Part shown: positions 1-8,853 of the stretch, one piece after another
Position numbering within the stretch: position 1 is the first letter of the stretch
Layout: every line of letters begins with the position of its first letter
DNA from: Sphingomonas sp. Leaf34
Lineage (GTDB): Bacteria; Pseudomonadota; Alphaproteobacteria; Sphingomonadales; Sphingomonadaceae
Direction: 5' to 3'
NCBI RefSeq assembly: GCF_001421805.1
Contig: NZ_LMLC01000004.1
Span: 558,001-622,000, forward strand
DNA length: 64,000 bases
Translations under genes and position numbers: made by a program
The notes under the pieces: model-generated
The model's input: the letters and a program-made list of their open reading frames with translations, nothing else
Database searches by the model: none
Told to the model about the DNA's origin: nothing

Positions 1-12
1 CGGCCGTCATGA
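1..12 (+). CDS. 3' tail of an upstream CDS (possibly the partner ABC ATPase)
   Basis: Codons 1-9 are open and run into TGA at 10-12, which overlaps the ATG of the next gene as ATGA. Such overlaps are used repeatedly in this genome for translationally coupled genes. An ABC-2 permease is normally preceded by its ATPase, so the tail probably belongs to one, but only three codons are visible and identity is inference. Confidence 0.3.
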   Translation, partial: RPS

Positions 13-1508
13 TTCACAACATCCTGCTCGTCGCGATGCGCGAGTTCCGGCAGATTACCGGTATGCGCAGCTTCTGGCTGACGCTGCTGATCCTGCCCGT
101 CGCGCTCGCCATCGGACCGATAGCCACCAGGCTGATGGGTTCCGATAAGGTCCAACGCGTGATGCTGATCGACCCCGAAGGCCGGGAGGCGCTAGCGATC
201 CGCGCACGGCTCGACAGCGATCTGCAGCGGCGCATCCTCACTTCGCTCTCACGCCATGCGCAACGCTATGATCTCGACCGGGCAGACCCCGCGGCGCTCT
301 GGGCGCAGCACGACCGGCTCTACAGCGATGCGGAGGTCGCGGCGTTTGTGAAGGCGGGCGGCATGCCGGCCGCACTGGCAACGATGAAGCGCGCGGCGAC
401 CCCCGAAACACCCGCTTTCGATCCGCCGGAACCAGACTTCACGGTCGTCCCGACCCCGCCGGCGATCGCCAAGGCCGATCCCGCTACGCTCGATCGTCTG
501 CTCAAGCCGCTGATCCAGCCGGGCGAGTTTGGCGACAAGACGACCAAGCCACTCGACTACGCCGTGTATATCCCGCGTCGGTTCGGGACCAGCACGACTG
601 CCGTCCGCCTCTGGTCGAGCGAACAACCTAGCGCGAACTTCATCCAGCCATTGCAGTCGGTGCTGACGTTGCGGTTGCGCGCCGCGTATCTCCAGTCGAC
701 CGGTCTATCTCTCAACGAGGCGGCGGCTGCGACCACGCTGGTGCCGGCAATCGCGATCTCGACGCCGGCGCCGGGCGGCGGCCGCGAGCGGATGCTGGTA
801 CGCTCGATCGTGCCATTGCTCAGCGCGTACATCCTGCTGATGTCGCTACTGCTGTCGGGAAACTGGATCCTGCAGGGGCTGGTCGAGGAGCGGTCGAACA
901 AGCTGATCGAAACCGTGCTGGCCTGCATCAGCCCGGACGAGCTGCTGTACGGCAAGCTGGCGGGGACGGTCGCGGTGGGATTGACGATGGTCGTGGTCTG
1001 GGTGCTGTGCGCGGCCGGGGCAGCATTCGTCACGCAAGGCGCCGTCGGCACGTTCCTGCGGATGGCGCTCGCCCCCCTCGCATCGCCCTGGATCATCCTG
1101 GTGATGCTGTACTTCTTCCTTGCGGGATATCTGATGGTGTCGATGATCCTGCTGGCGATCGGGGCTATGAGCGATTCGATGCGCGATGCGCAAAGCTATC
1201 TGACGCCGGTGCTGATGGTCATCGCAATGCCGTTTACGATCGTCGCGCAGGGGATCCTGTCGAACACCGGCGCCACCGCGCTCAAGGTGCTTACCTGGAT
1301 CCCGCTCTATACCCCGTTTACGATGCTGGCGCGGCTCGGCGGCGGCGTGTCGGTGCTGGAAATCGTTGGCAGCGCGCTGACGCTCGCGGTGTTTATCGCA
1401 GTAGAGTTCGTCTTGCTTGCGCGCGTGTTTCGCGCCAGCCTCTTGAATGCGGGACAAAAGCCCAATCTCACCGCACTCGCCCGGCTGATGCGGCGAGAGG
1501 CCGCCTGA
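9..1508 (+). CDS. ABC-2 family transporter permease (NatB-like)
   Basis: A 499-residue integral membrane protein with the layout of ABC-2/NatB permeases. There is an N-terminal segment with MREFRQ and one transmembrane helix (about residues 20-43), then a large extracytoplasmic domain of about 220 residues, then roughly five or six helices from about residue 265 to 485. The loop around EERSNKLIETVLACISPDELLYGK contains the conserved ABC-2 coupling-helix motif (EER.NK..E). It would act with a separate ATPase to export an unknown substrate; NatAB-type sodium extrusion is the best-known relative. The start overlaps an upstream stop as ATGA, so it is the second or later gene of an operon. The next gene begins 45 bp downstream on the same strand and may be co-transcribed. 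The substrate cannot be told from sequence. Confidence 0.85.
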   Translation: MIHNILLVAMREFRQITGMRSFWLTLLILPVALAIGPIATRLMGSDKVQRVMLIDPEGREALAIRARLDSDLQRRILTSLSRHAQRYDLDRADPAALWAQHDRLYSDAEVAAFVKAGGMPAALATMKRAATPETPAFDPPEPDFTVVPTPPAIAKADPATLDRLLKPLIQPGEFGDKTTKPLDYAVYIPRRFGTSTTAVRLWSSEQPSANFIQPLQSVLTLRLRAAYLQSTGLSLNEAAAATTLVPAIAISTPAPGGGRERMLVRSIVPLLSAYILLMSLLLSGNWILQGLVEERSNKLIETVLACISPDELLYGKLAGTVAVGLTMVVVWVLCAAGAAFVTQGAVGTFLRMALAPLASPWIILVMLYFFLAGYLMVSMILLAIGAMSDSMRDAQSYLTPVLMVIAMPFTIVAQGILSNTGATALKVLTWIPLYTPFTMLARLGGGVSVLEIVGSALTLAVFIAVEFVLLARVFRASLLNAGQKPNLTALARLMRREAA

Positions 1509-1553
1509 ATGTCTCTCATGTGGTATAAAATCATCTATCCAAAAGGAGTTGCG

Positions 1554-3623
1554 ATGCCGTTCAACCATTTCTCCCGCCTGTCGCTAGGCGTCGCCACGCT
1601 GGCGTTGTCCGCGTCCGCCCTGGCCCAGACCGCCCCCATGGCGGCCACCACGTCGACGGCGCCGAGCGGCACTCGCTATGGGACATTCGGGATCGACCTG
1701 ACTGCCGCCGACAAGTCGGTGAAGCCCGGCAACGATTTCTGGACCTATGCCAACGGGAGCTGGAACAAGCGCACGGAGATCGCTGCGGATCGCACCTCGG
1801 CCGGTGGTAGCGTCATCCTCGCCGACCAAGCCGAGCAGCAGGTTCGCACGATCCTCGACGATGCCGCGCGCGATCCCGCCGCGGTTGGTCCCGGCGCCAA
1901 GCAATTCGGTGATCTCTATGCCAGCTTCATGGACGAGGCCGCGATCGAGCGTGCCGGTGCCGCGCCGCTCAAGCCCTATTTCGCCAAGATCGACGCGGCA
2001 AACGACAAGCAGAAGCTGCAGACACTGTTCTCGACGGTCGGCTACGCCGCCCCGGTCGAGGTCGGCCAGCTGCCCGATCCCGCCGATCCCAAGCGCTATG
2101 CCGTTGCCGCAGGCCAGGGCTCGCTCGGCATGGGCGGCCGAGACTATTACCTTGAGCAGGGTCCCAAGTACGACACCTTCCGCACCGCGTATCGCGCCTA
2201 TGTCGAGAAGATGCTGGCGCTATCGGGTATAGCCGACGCCTCGGCCAAGGCCGACCGGATCGTCGCGCTGGAGACCGCGATGGCCAAGGTCCATTGGTCA
2301 CCGGTCCAGTCGCGCGACCTGAAGGCCATGCTGAAGCCGATGGATGCGGCTGGCCGCAAGGCGCTGGCACCCGAGTTCGACTGGCCACTGCTGCTCTCGA
2401 CCGCGGGATACGGCAATTTCCCGGTCGTCTACATGACCAATTCGACTGCGCTGACCGAGCTCGGGAAGTTGTTCTCCGCCACCCCGGTCGCGACCTGGCA
2501 GGACTGGATGAAATTCCGCCTCGCATCCGCCAGCGCGAGCATGCTGCCCAAGGCGTTCGATCAGGCGACGTTCGATTTCTACGGGAAGACGCTCGCGGAT
2601 CAGCCGCAACAGCGTGCGCGCTGGAAGCGCGGCATCGCGCTGGTCAACGGCACGATGGGCGAGGCCGTCGGCGAGGTCTACGTCAAACGCCATTACCCGC
2701 CCGAGAGCGAGGCGAAGATGGGCGAACTGATCGCCAACCTGCGCGCCGCATACAAGGAGCGGATCGGCGCGAACGGCTGGATGGACCAGGCGACCAAGAC
2801 GCAGGCGCTCGCCAAGCTCGCCGCGTTCGATCCGCGGATCGGCCATCCGGTCAAGTATATCGACTATGCCTCGCTTCAGGTCGTACGCGGCGATCCGCTC
2901 GGCAACGGGATGCGGTCGGGCGAGTTCCAGCATCGGCTAGACCTTTCGCGTTTGGGCAAACCGGTCGATCGTACGCTGTGGGGCATGACGCCGCAGACCG
3001 TTAATGCCTATTACGATCCGCTCAACAACCAGATTACGTTCCCCGCCGCGATCCTGCAGCCGCCCTATTTTGATCCGAAGGCGGACGCGGCGGTCAACTA
3101 TGGTGCGATCGGCGCGATCATCGGCCACGAAATGGGTCACGGCTTCGACGATCAGGGAAGCCAGTTCAGCGCAACGGGCAAGTTCGAGAATTGGTGGACG
3201 CCCGAGGCGCGTACCGCTTTCACGCAGCGCACGGCTGCGCTGTCGAAGCAGTATGACGCGTACGAACCAATCCCCGGCGTGCACGTGAAGGGTGCGCTCA
3301 CGCTTGGCGAGAATATCGGCGATCTCGGCGGCGTCGAAACGGCGTATTCCGCGTACCAGAAGTACCAGGCAGTGCATGGCAAGGCACCGGTAATCGGCGG
3401 GCTGACCGGCGACCAGCGGTTCTTTCTCGCCTATGCACAGGCGTGGCAGGCGAAGTTGCGCGAAGGTGCTGCGCGTGCGCGCCTGCTGACCGATCCGCAC
3501 TCGCCGCCCTTCTACCGGGTGAACGGCATCGTCCGGAACGTAGACGCCTGGTACACGGCGTTCGACGTCAAGCCCGGCGATGCGCTGTATCTTGCCCCGG
3601 CCAATCGGGTCCATATCTGGTAA
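1554..3623 (+). CDS. Secreted M13 family zinc metallopeptidase (neprilysin/PepO-like)
   Basis: The protein has 689 residues from ATG 1554, preferred over an in-frame ATG at 1509 because AAAAGGAG sits 7-8 bases upstream and a clean Sec signal peptide (about residues 1-25, cleaved after SALAQ) begins there. The N-terminal M13 domain follows (GIDLTAADKSVKPGNDFWTY). The catalytic C-terminal domain carries the zinc motif HEMGH at residues 525-529 and the third ligand in GENIGDLGG (Glu586, Asp590). It ends in the tryptophan typical of M13 enzymes. It should cleave oligopeptides in the periplasm or at the outer membrane; length is normal. It lies just after the ABC permease and before a strong terminator, so the two may form one transcript. 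Confidence 0.93.
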   Translation: MPFNHFSRLSLGVATLALSASALAQTAPMAATTSTAPSGTRYGTFGIDLTAADKSVKPGNDFWTYANGSWNKRTEIAADRTSAGGSVILADQAEQQVRTILDDAARDPAAVGPGAKQFGDLYASFMDEAAIERAGAAPLKPYFAKIDAANDKQKLQTLFSTVGYAAPVEVGQLPDPADPKRYAVAAGQGSLGMGGRDYYLEQGPKYDTFRTAYRAYVEKMLALSGIADASAKADRIVALETAMAKVHWSPVQSRDLKAMLKPMDAAGRKALAPEFDWPLLLSTAGYGNFPVVYMTNSTALTELGKLFSATPVATWQDWMKFRLASASASMLPKAFDQATFDFYGKTLADQPQQRARWKRGIALVNGTMGEAVGEVYVKRHYPPESEAKMGELIANLRAAYKERIGANGWMDQATKTQALAKLAAFDPRIGHPVKYIDYASLQVVRGDPLGNGMRSGEFQHRLDLSRLGKPVDRTLWGMTPQTVNAYYDPLNNQITFPAAILQPPYFDPKADAAVNYGAIGAIIGHEMGHGFDDQGSQFSATGKFENWWTPEARTAFTQRTAALSKQYDAYEPIPGVHVKGALTLGENIGDLGGVETAYSAYQKYQAVHGKAPVIGGLTGDQRFFLAYAQAWQAKLREGAARARLLTDPHSPPFYRVNGIVRNVDAWYTAFDVKPGDALYLAPANRVHIW

Positions 3624-3627
3624 AATC

Positions 3628-3654
3628 AAAGGGCGCGCAGCCAGCGCGCCCTTT
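3628..3654 (+). terminator. Intrinsic terminator after the M13 peptidase gene
   Basis: Perfect 11-bp inverted repeat AAAGGGCGCGC / GCGCGCCCTTT with a 5-base loop, beginning four bases after the TAA stop. The GC-rich stem ends in a short T run, and the flanking A run makes it weakly bidirectional. Confidence 0.85.
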
Positions 3655-3928
3655 GTCCGTCATCCGCAATGTCCGCGATCAACTGAGCCTGCCCAGCGCC
3701 GTCAGCGATCGCTGAGGTTCGCGGACGCCGCGCGGCGCCGGCCGTGCCCAACAGTAGACGGTAGGCCGGGTATCTCCATTGCGCGCCGTGGTGAGCGACG
3801 CCGGCGTTGGCGACGAGCCGGTGGCCAGGTTATTTGTGCGGCTCTGCCCACTGAATGGCGCTATCGTTTGTCGGCCGCATACTGATACTAGTCGATCGAA
3901 CAAGACGGCGACGGAAAGATCCACTGAA
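3655..3928. other. Intergenic spacer before crtX
   Basis: No convincing gene, RNA or repeat seen. It must hold the crtX promoter, but I cannot point to a clear -35/-10 pair. Confidence 0.4.
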
Positions 3929-5236
3929 TTGACGGTCAAAAGGCGGCACATCGCCATCATCGCGCCGCCAACCGCGGGCCATATCAATCCACTAGCCGCA
4001 TTGGGAACATCGCTCGTCGAAGCGGGCCATAGGGCCACGATAATCCACATGGCTGACGTCGCCTCGCTGGTGCCCGACTGTAGCGTGGACTTTGCGGCAC
4101 TCGACCACCCTGCGGACTGCCAAGGCCTGTTGGCAGAATATTATCGGAGGCTGTCACAGCCATCGGGGCCTGTCGGGCTACCGCGGATGATCCGCGGCAC
4201 CGCATCGATGACGGAACTGCTTTTGAAGGCGCTCCCGACGGCAATGGCTAGGCTGGGGGTCGACGCCGTGCTTGCCGACTCGGTCGAACCGGCAGGGGCA
4301 CTGGTGGCACGACATCTTCGTTTGCCGTTCGTGACCGCCGTTACAGGACTGCCGCTACTCAGGGAGCCGGCGGTGCCGCCACCGTTTCTTGGGTGGGCGT
4401 ATCGTCCAGATGCGGTGGGGCGAAACCGCAACAGCGGCGGATACGCGGTCAGCGATCTGCTGATGCGGCCGATCAGTACCATGGTTTCGACCTATGCGCG
4501 CCGTTGGGCACTCGACCCTCACCCCCGACATCAATGGTCCGCCCGCCTGCAGATCGCGCAATGCCCGGTCGGCTTAGACTTTCCGCGTCTGGCATTGCCC
4601 GCGAGCTTTCGATACGGCGGGCCATGGCGACGGGACGAGCCCGACGCGATCCTGCCGGAAAACGACGGACGGCCGTTGATTTTCTGTTCGCTAGGATCGC
4701 TGCAGGGTGCGCGCCGATCACTGTTCGCGGCGATGACCACGGCCTGTGCTGCGGTGGGTGCCCGTGCCGTGGTGGCGCATGGCGGCGGGCTGAGCGACCG
4801 TGAGGCCCAGTCTCTCCCTGGACGTCCGCTGGTCCGGGCATTCTGGTCTCAGACCCGCGTCCTGCCACTGTGTTCGGCCGCGATCCTGCATGGCGGCTTC
4901 AACACGGTATTGGACGCGTTGGCTGCCGGCCTCCCGATCGTTGCGGTGCCGTTGGCTTTCGAACAACCGGCAACCGCGGCGCGATTGAAGCGGATTGGGG
5001 CCGCGCGCGTCGTTTCTGCCGCAGAAGCCGGCAACGGTGGCCTCGAACCGGCGTTGCGGACTGTGTTGCGAGAGCCACAATATCGCCGTGCATCTCGGCT
5101 GTTGGCCACGGATATGGCGGGGGGCGGGGGTGCAGCCGAGGCGGCAGCGATGGTCGATGCGGCGCTTCGGAGCGATAGCGATCTCAGGCCGGCAGGGCCG
5201 AACCCATCGGATGGGAAGGCCGCCTGCGCTGCGTAA
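3929..5236 (+). CDS. crtX: CrtX-like carotenoid glycosyltransferase (GT1/MGT family)
   Basis: A 435-residue soluble GT-B enzyme. Starting at TTG 3929 puts the first beta strand (RRHIAIIAPPTAGHINP) at the N-terminus, as in zeaxanthin glucosyltransferases. A purine-rich GGAAAG lies 10 bases upstream, and an ATG at 3779 would add 50 residues that look unlike the family. The donor-binding C-terminal half holds HGGFNTVLDALAAG (from about residue 321) followed by P.AFEQ, the plant-like sugar-nucleotide signature. The family transfers glucose or another sugar from a UDP donor to the hydroxyls of zeaxanthin-type carotenoids. The nearby carotenoid hydroxylase and ketolase genes support this role; macrolide glycosyltransferase is the alternative reading. 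Its last 53 bp overlap tail-to-tail with the convergent PAP2-type gene. Confidence 0.75.
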   Translation: MTVKRRHIAIIAPPTAGHINPLAALGTSLVEAGHRATIIHMADVASLVPDCSVDFAALDHPADCQGLLAEYYRRLSQPSGPVGLPRMIRGTASMTELLLKALPTAMARLGVDAVLADSVEPAGALVARHLRLPFVTAVTGLPLLREPAVPPPFLGWAYRPDAVGRNRNSGGYAVSDLLMRPISTMVSTYARRWALDPHPRHQWSARLQIAQCPVGLDFPRLALPASFRYGGPWRRDEPDAILPENDGRPLIFCSLGSLQGARRSLFAAMTTACAAVGARAVVAHGGGLSDREAQSLPGRPLVRAFWSQTRVLPLCSAAILHGGFNTVLDALAAGLPIVAVPLAFEQPATAARLKRIGAARVVSAAEAGNGGLEPALRTVLREPQYRRASRLLATDMAGGGGAAEAAAMVDAALRSDSDLRPAGPNPSDGKAACAA

Positions 5237-6110
5237 GGTGGCGCGCCGCAAGGATGGCTGGTGGCGCGAGAAGGAGCCCCATGATGACGTCGATTCCGTA
5301 ATGACCGCCGAAGACCGGCGTCGCGATGATCGTCAGTATCGCCCATGCCCGGCCCGGTAGGGCAATACGCGGCAAGGCGGCGAACGCCCAGATGAAGATC
5401 GCCGCGAGAGTCGCATGGAAACTGGGAAAGCTGACAATCCCCATGAGCATGGTGAGATCGAGCACGCGTAACGATCCATCTCGCAGCCCGGATATCAATT
5501 CTTGTTCCAACCACGCTATGGACGGCCAGAGATGCACGTAGTGGGATGGATCGAACAGATTGCCCCGTGCTGGGGTAAGACCCGAAATCAATATCGTGAC
5601 GAAACCGGACATGATCGCGGCGCAGACCATCGTCCTCAGCGTGTCGAATTTCGCGGTTCCGCTCAACGCTACGATGACGACGACCATCTGCAACGTGAGG
5701 CTGTGATACGCCAATCCGAGGAGCCAGATGGCAGGAGGGCATGTGTCGAGCACCGCGAAGACAACCGGCCAGTTGAAGCCGACCGCGTGATCCGCGGCCG
5801 CTAGACGGATATCCCACAACCGTCCCGAATTCGCTGCCAACGCATACGCCAGCACGACGCCGCACAGCGTGAAAAGCGTCATCTGCAGGAAGGCCGTAGC
5901 GCCAGCCGCCAAGCGCGGTCGCGCGGTATACTTGCCGATCGCCCGCGCGCTACCGAGCGCCATCAGCGAGGCTAGCGCGGGAACCGCGCGGATCGGATCC
6001 ACCGTGAAACGGTGGTGATATTGGGCCGCGAGAAAACTCATAAGCATCGCTGCGATCAACAGCCACGAGGGCGTGTCGGGGTGGTTGGCGCGGAGCACTG
6101 GGGCGATCAT
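5184..6110 (-). CDS. PAP2/Aur1-like integral membrane phosphatase or phosphotransferase
   Basis: A 308-residue polytopic membrane protein with about seven or eight helices. Near the C-terminus are FPSFHATLA (about residues 228-236) and GGHYGIDVIMG (about 268-278), matching the C2 and C3 motifs of the PAP2 superfamily in the variant form found in Aur1/inositol-phosphorylceramide synthases. Such proteins move a phospho-alcohol head group onto a lipid or dephosphorylate a lipid phosphate. Sphingomonads make ceramide-based glycolipids, so a sphingolipid role is attractive but is inference. It sits between crtX and crtZ in opposite orientation, and its 3' end overlaps crtX. A lipid-phosphate phosphatase acting on isoprenoid or undecaprenyl phosphates is the alternative. 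Confidence 0.7.
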   Translation of the reverse strand: MIAPVLRANHPDTPSWLLIAAMLMSFLAAQYHHRFTVDPIRAVPALASLMALGSARAIGKYTARPRLAAGATAFLQMTLFTLCGVVLAYALAANSGRLWDIRLAAADHAVGFNWPVVFAVLDTCPPAIWLLGLAYHSLTLQMVVVIVALSGTAKFDTLRTMVCAAIMSGFVTILISGLTPARGNLFDPSHYVHLWPSIAWLEQELISGLRDGSLRVLDLTMLMGIVSFPSFHATLAAIFIWAFAALPRIALPGRAWAILTIIATPVFGGHYGIDVIMGLLLAPPAILAARHLTQRRRPSHPMGSALPA

Positions 6111-6344
6111 ATCGGACGAACGCAGATCGCCGCCACGCGGTGCCCAGCGTAAGCGCGCTTAAGCATTTTACCGGAACATCCAATCGCGCGGGTTCGGGCC
6201 ACCGCACCGGAGTGGCGGCGAGAGGCGGTTATCGCTAAGCGACCTCGAGGCGATGCCGCCCTGAAAGCAGCGCCGGCGTAGGCGTCACCGACCCCAGAAT
6301 TTGTAGCGGACCGCCCTCGCATCGGCTGCCGGTAAGGGTTATGT

Positions 6345-6929
6345 ATGCATCATGTTGATTCCTCTGCACACGGTCATCGGCAATTTGTGCGATCGATTTA
6401 CGTGACCTGGTTCGAGAAGCTCGCCATCGTCGTCTTCATGGTTCTGTTCATGGAGTGCTTTGCGTGGGCGGCGCATCGCTATGTCATGCACGGCTGGGGT
6501 TGGGGCTGGCACAAGTCGCATCATGAAGATCATGAAGGCTGGTTCGAAAAAAACGACCTTTATGCGGTCGTGTTCGCGATCGTGCCGATCATGTTGTTTA
6601 TCGTCGGGCTCGCATGGGAGCCGCTTTGGTGGGCCGCGCTCGGCATCACCGTGTACGGCGGCATCTATGCCTTCGTGCACGACATGCTCGTGCATCAGCG
6701 TGGTGGTTTCCGCTGGGTGCCCAAACGAGGGTATTTCAAGCGCCTGTTACAAGCGCATCGCCTCCACCATGCAGTTGAAGGCAAGGACGGTACCGTCAGT
6801 CATGGTTTCCTCTTCGCCCGCAAACCTGCAGTGCTGAAGGCGCAATTGCGTGCGAACGCGAATCCGCCGCTGCGCGACGGACCTTCAGCTAAAACCGGAA
6901 ACCCAATCTCGGCAAATGCAAAGACGTGA
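6345..6929 (+). CDS. crtZ: Beta-carotene 3,3'-hydroxylase CrtZ
   Basis: A 194-residue membrane di-iron hydroxylase of the fatty acid hydroxylase superfamily. The histidine clusters are HRYVMHG, HKSHHEDHEG, HDMLVH and HRLHHA, the set characteristic of bacterial CrtZ, within a four-helix membrane protein. It adds hydroxyls to the beta-ionone rings (beta-carotene to zeaxanthin, or canthaxanthin to astaxanthin). The start at ATG 6345 gives about 20 extra N-terminal residues relative to the usual 160-175, so a GTG near 6387 is possible. The stop overlaps the crtW start as GTGA, so hydroxylase and ketolase are translationally coupled. Confidence 0.92.
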   Translation: MHHVDSSAHGHRQFVRSIYVTWFEKLAIVVFMVLFMECFAWAAHRYVMHGWGWGWHKSHHEDHEGWFEKNDLYAVVFAIVPIMLFIVGLAWEPLWWAALGITVYGGIYAFVHDMLVHQRGGFRWVPKRGYFKRLLQAHRLHHAVEGKDGTVSHGFLFARKPAVLKAQLRANANPPLRDGPSAKTGNPISANAKT

Positions 6930-7708
6930 GCGTGACGGCTCCCCAATCGGCGGCGATGCGGCGTCAGACGCGGATCGGCGTTGCGCTGGCTGGCGTAATC
7001 GTTGCAGCCTGGCTCGCAATCCACATAACCGGCATTTTCTTCTGGCGGTGGGGCGTCGATACGATTGCGTTGGCGATCGTGCTGGTCGTCCTCCAGACAT
7101 GGCTGAGTACCGGGCTGTTCATCGTCGCGCACGACGCAATGCACGGAGCGTTGGCACCCGATCACCCACAATTGAACCGGGTGATCGGGGCAACTTGTCT
7201 ATCGCTATACGCCTGCCTGTCATATGCCGCACTGCTGCCAAGGCATCATTTGCATCATAAGGAAACGGGCCGGGCCGGTGATCCGGATTTTCATGGCGGC
7301 GATCCAAGCCTTCGTGGTTGGTTCCTTCAGTTCTTCAAGACCTACTATTCTCACGGGCAGATCATCCGGATAACGGTGGTAGCGCTGCTCTATATATTGC
7401 TGCTTGGTGCGCCGCTCGGCAACATCGTCATCTTCTGGGCATTGCCGGCCTTGGGGGCGGTGGCGCAATTGTTCGTCTTCGGGACGTGGCTGCCACATCG
7501 AGAGCGCGAAGTTCCCTTCGCGGATGCCCACCGTGCACACAGCATCGACGTGGGGCCGCTATTGTCTCTGCTGACGTGTTTCCATTTCGGCGGGTATCAT
7601 CATGAACATCATCTGTCGCCGGGAACACCGTGGTGGGGGCTCCCCGCGGTACGGCGTGCGCACACCGGGCGCGCTGCCGATCATCGCGGTGTCGAGGATC
7701 ACGTATGA
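6926..7708 (+). CDS. crtW: Beta-carotene 4,4'-ketolase CrtW
   Basis: A 260-residue membrane protein of the fatty acid desaturase family. Its three histidine boxes HDAMHG, HHLHHKE and HHEHH are spaced as in bacterial CrtW, with hydrophobic segments around residues 15-60, 140-180 and between the boxes. It oxidises C4 of beta-ionone rings to a keto group; together with CrtZ it gives astaxanthin or intermediates such as adonixanthin. The GTG start at 6926 overlaps the crtZ stop. The TGA at 7706-7708 overlaps the ATG of the next gene, so three oxygenases form one coupled operon. Confidence 0.9.
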   Translation: MSVTAPQSAAMRRQTRIGVALAGVIVAAWLAIHITGIFFWRWGVDTIALAIVLVVLQTWLSTGLFIVAHDAMHGALAPDHPQLNRVIGATCLSLYACLSYAALLPRHHLHHKETGRAGDPDFHGGDPSLRGWFLQFFKTYYSHGQIIRITVVALLYILLLGAPLGNIVIFWALPALGAVAQLFVFGTWLPHREREVPFADAHRAHSIDVGPLLSLLTCFHFGGYHHEHHLSPGTPWWGLPAVRRAHTGRAADHRGVEDHV

Positions 7709-8466
7709 CGCTCGCCATCATTTTGTCCGCCGTCGCGATGACGGTCATCGTTGGCGTTCGCTATCTCCTCGTTTCGGGCGCGTTCGCCTGGATCACGATA
7801 CGCAAGCATCCCGGGTTGTATCTCGGGCTGGACCCGCAGGTCCGTCGCGAAATCATCTGGAGCCTGGCATCGGCCGCGCTGTACGGGATACCGGCTGGCG
7901 TCGTCGCTTGGGGATGGCAGCATCACGGCTGGACCCAGGTATATGCCGACATTCATGCCTATCCGCTCTGGTACCTACCGGTTTCTGTGCTCGTGTACCT
8001 CCTGCTGCATGATACCTGGTTCTATTGGACGCATCGCTGGATGCATCGACCAAAACCGTTCAAACTGGCGCACGCGCTGCATCATGCGAGCCGCCCTCCG
8101 ACGGCATGGGCGGCGATGGCGTTCCACCCGATCGAGGCGTTGACCGGCGCGGTCGTCATTCCCTTGCTGGTCTTTTTCGTTCCGATCCATATCGGCGGTC
8201 TGGCCATTGTCCTGACGATCATGACGATGATGGGTGTCACGAACCACATGGGATGGGAAATCTTCCCGCGGTTCATGTGGACCGGTCCGCTTGGCGGATG
8301 GCTGATCACAGCAAGCCATCATCAGCGGCACCACGAACTCTATGGCTGCAATTACGGGCTGTATTTCCGCCATTGGGACCGGCTTTGTCACACAGACCGC
8401 GGCGTCGGCGACTTTACCCGTGAGCACGCCCGTGCGGCGCGTCGCTCTGCGATGGTACGCTCCTAG
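7705..8466 (+). CDS. Sterol desaturase/fatty acid hydroxylase family carotenoid oxygenase candidate
   Basis: A 253-residue membrane di-iron protein. The start ATG 7705 overlaps the crtW stop (ATGA). It carries the PF04116-type histidine boxes HDTWFYWTHRWMH (two HxxxH units), HALHH and SHHQRHHEL, with about four hydrophobic segments. Co-transcription with crtZ and crtW makes a third carotenoid-ring oxygenase the best guess. A 2,2'-beta-ionone ring hydroxylase (CrtG-like, giving nostoxanthin or 2-hydroxyastaxanthin) is known from Brevundimonas and Sphingomonas, but I cannot confirm from memory that this protein is orthologous, so no symbol is given. A lipid hydroxylase (for example on fatty acids or sphingoid bases) is the main alternative. 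Confidence 0.7.
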   Translation: MTLAIILSAVAMTVIVGVRYLLVSGAFAWITIRKHPGLYLGLDPQVRREIIWSLASAALYGIPAGVVAWGWQHHGWTQVYADIHAYPLWYLPVSVLVYLLLHDTWFYWTHRWMHRPKPFKLAHALHHASRPPTAWAAMAFHPIEALTGAVVIPLLVFFVPIHIGGLAIVLTIMTMMGVTNHMGWEIFPRFMWTGPLGGWLITASHHQRHHELYGCNYGLYFRHWDRLCHTDRGVGDFTREHARAARRSAMVRS

Positions 8467-8853
8467 CCAGCGTTAGTGCGAGCGGAAAGGCAAGCTGAGG
8501 CGGGCGCGCCGCTCTACGATCCCGTCCTAAGCCGGTCGAAGGGACGCATCCGTAGGACCTGCTGTCAGAACAGCGGTGACGCCCGCCGTGCACCAGGAAG
8601 CGGTTGCGGATCTCCGGATGGCGCTAAGACTAAGCGAGCGGCGGCCGGAAGCCGTTTTTGGGGCGGATCGCACCAGCATGCGGTACCACGCGTACCGGGG
8701 GATGATGACGACCTGCGGTCGCGTTTGTGCGAGCAGGCTGCGTCGAGCGAGTAAAATCGAGGGTAACGCGGCTATCGGCACCTGATAGGCCGGCTATGGC
8801 GATGAATGGAGAGCAGAGAAAAAGACCATGGGTTCGGTAGCTCTGGGTGTGAG
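8467..8853. other. Intergenic region downstream of the crt operon
   Basis: Several short open frames on both strands, none with convincing composition, ribosome binding site or family resemblance. No terminator hairpin was recognised. Confidence 0.4.

Noticed and set aside
1509..1553. Upstream ATG as start of the M13 peptidase
   Set aside because: It would put 15 residues before the signal peptide and has no ribosome binding site, whereas ATG 1554 has AAAAGGAG at good spacing.
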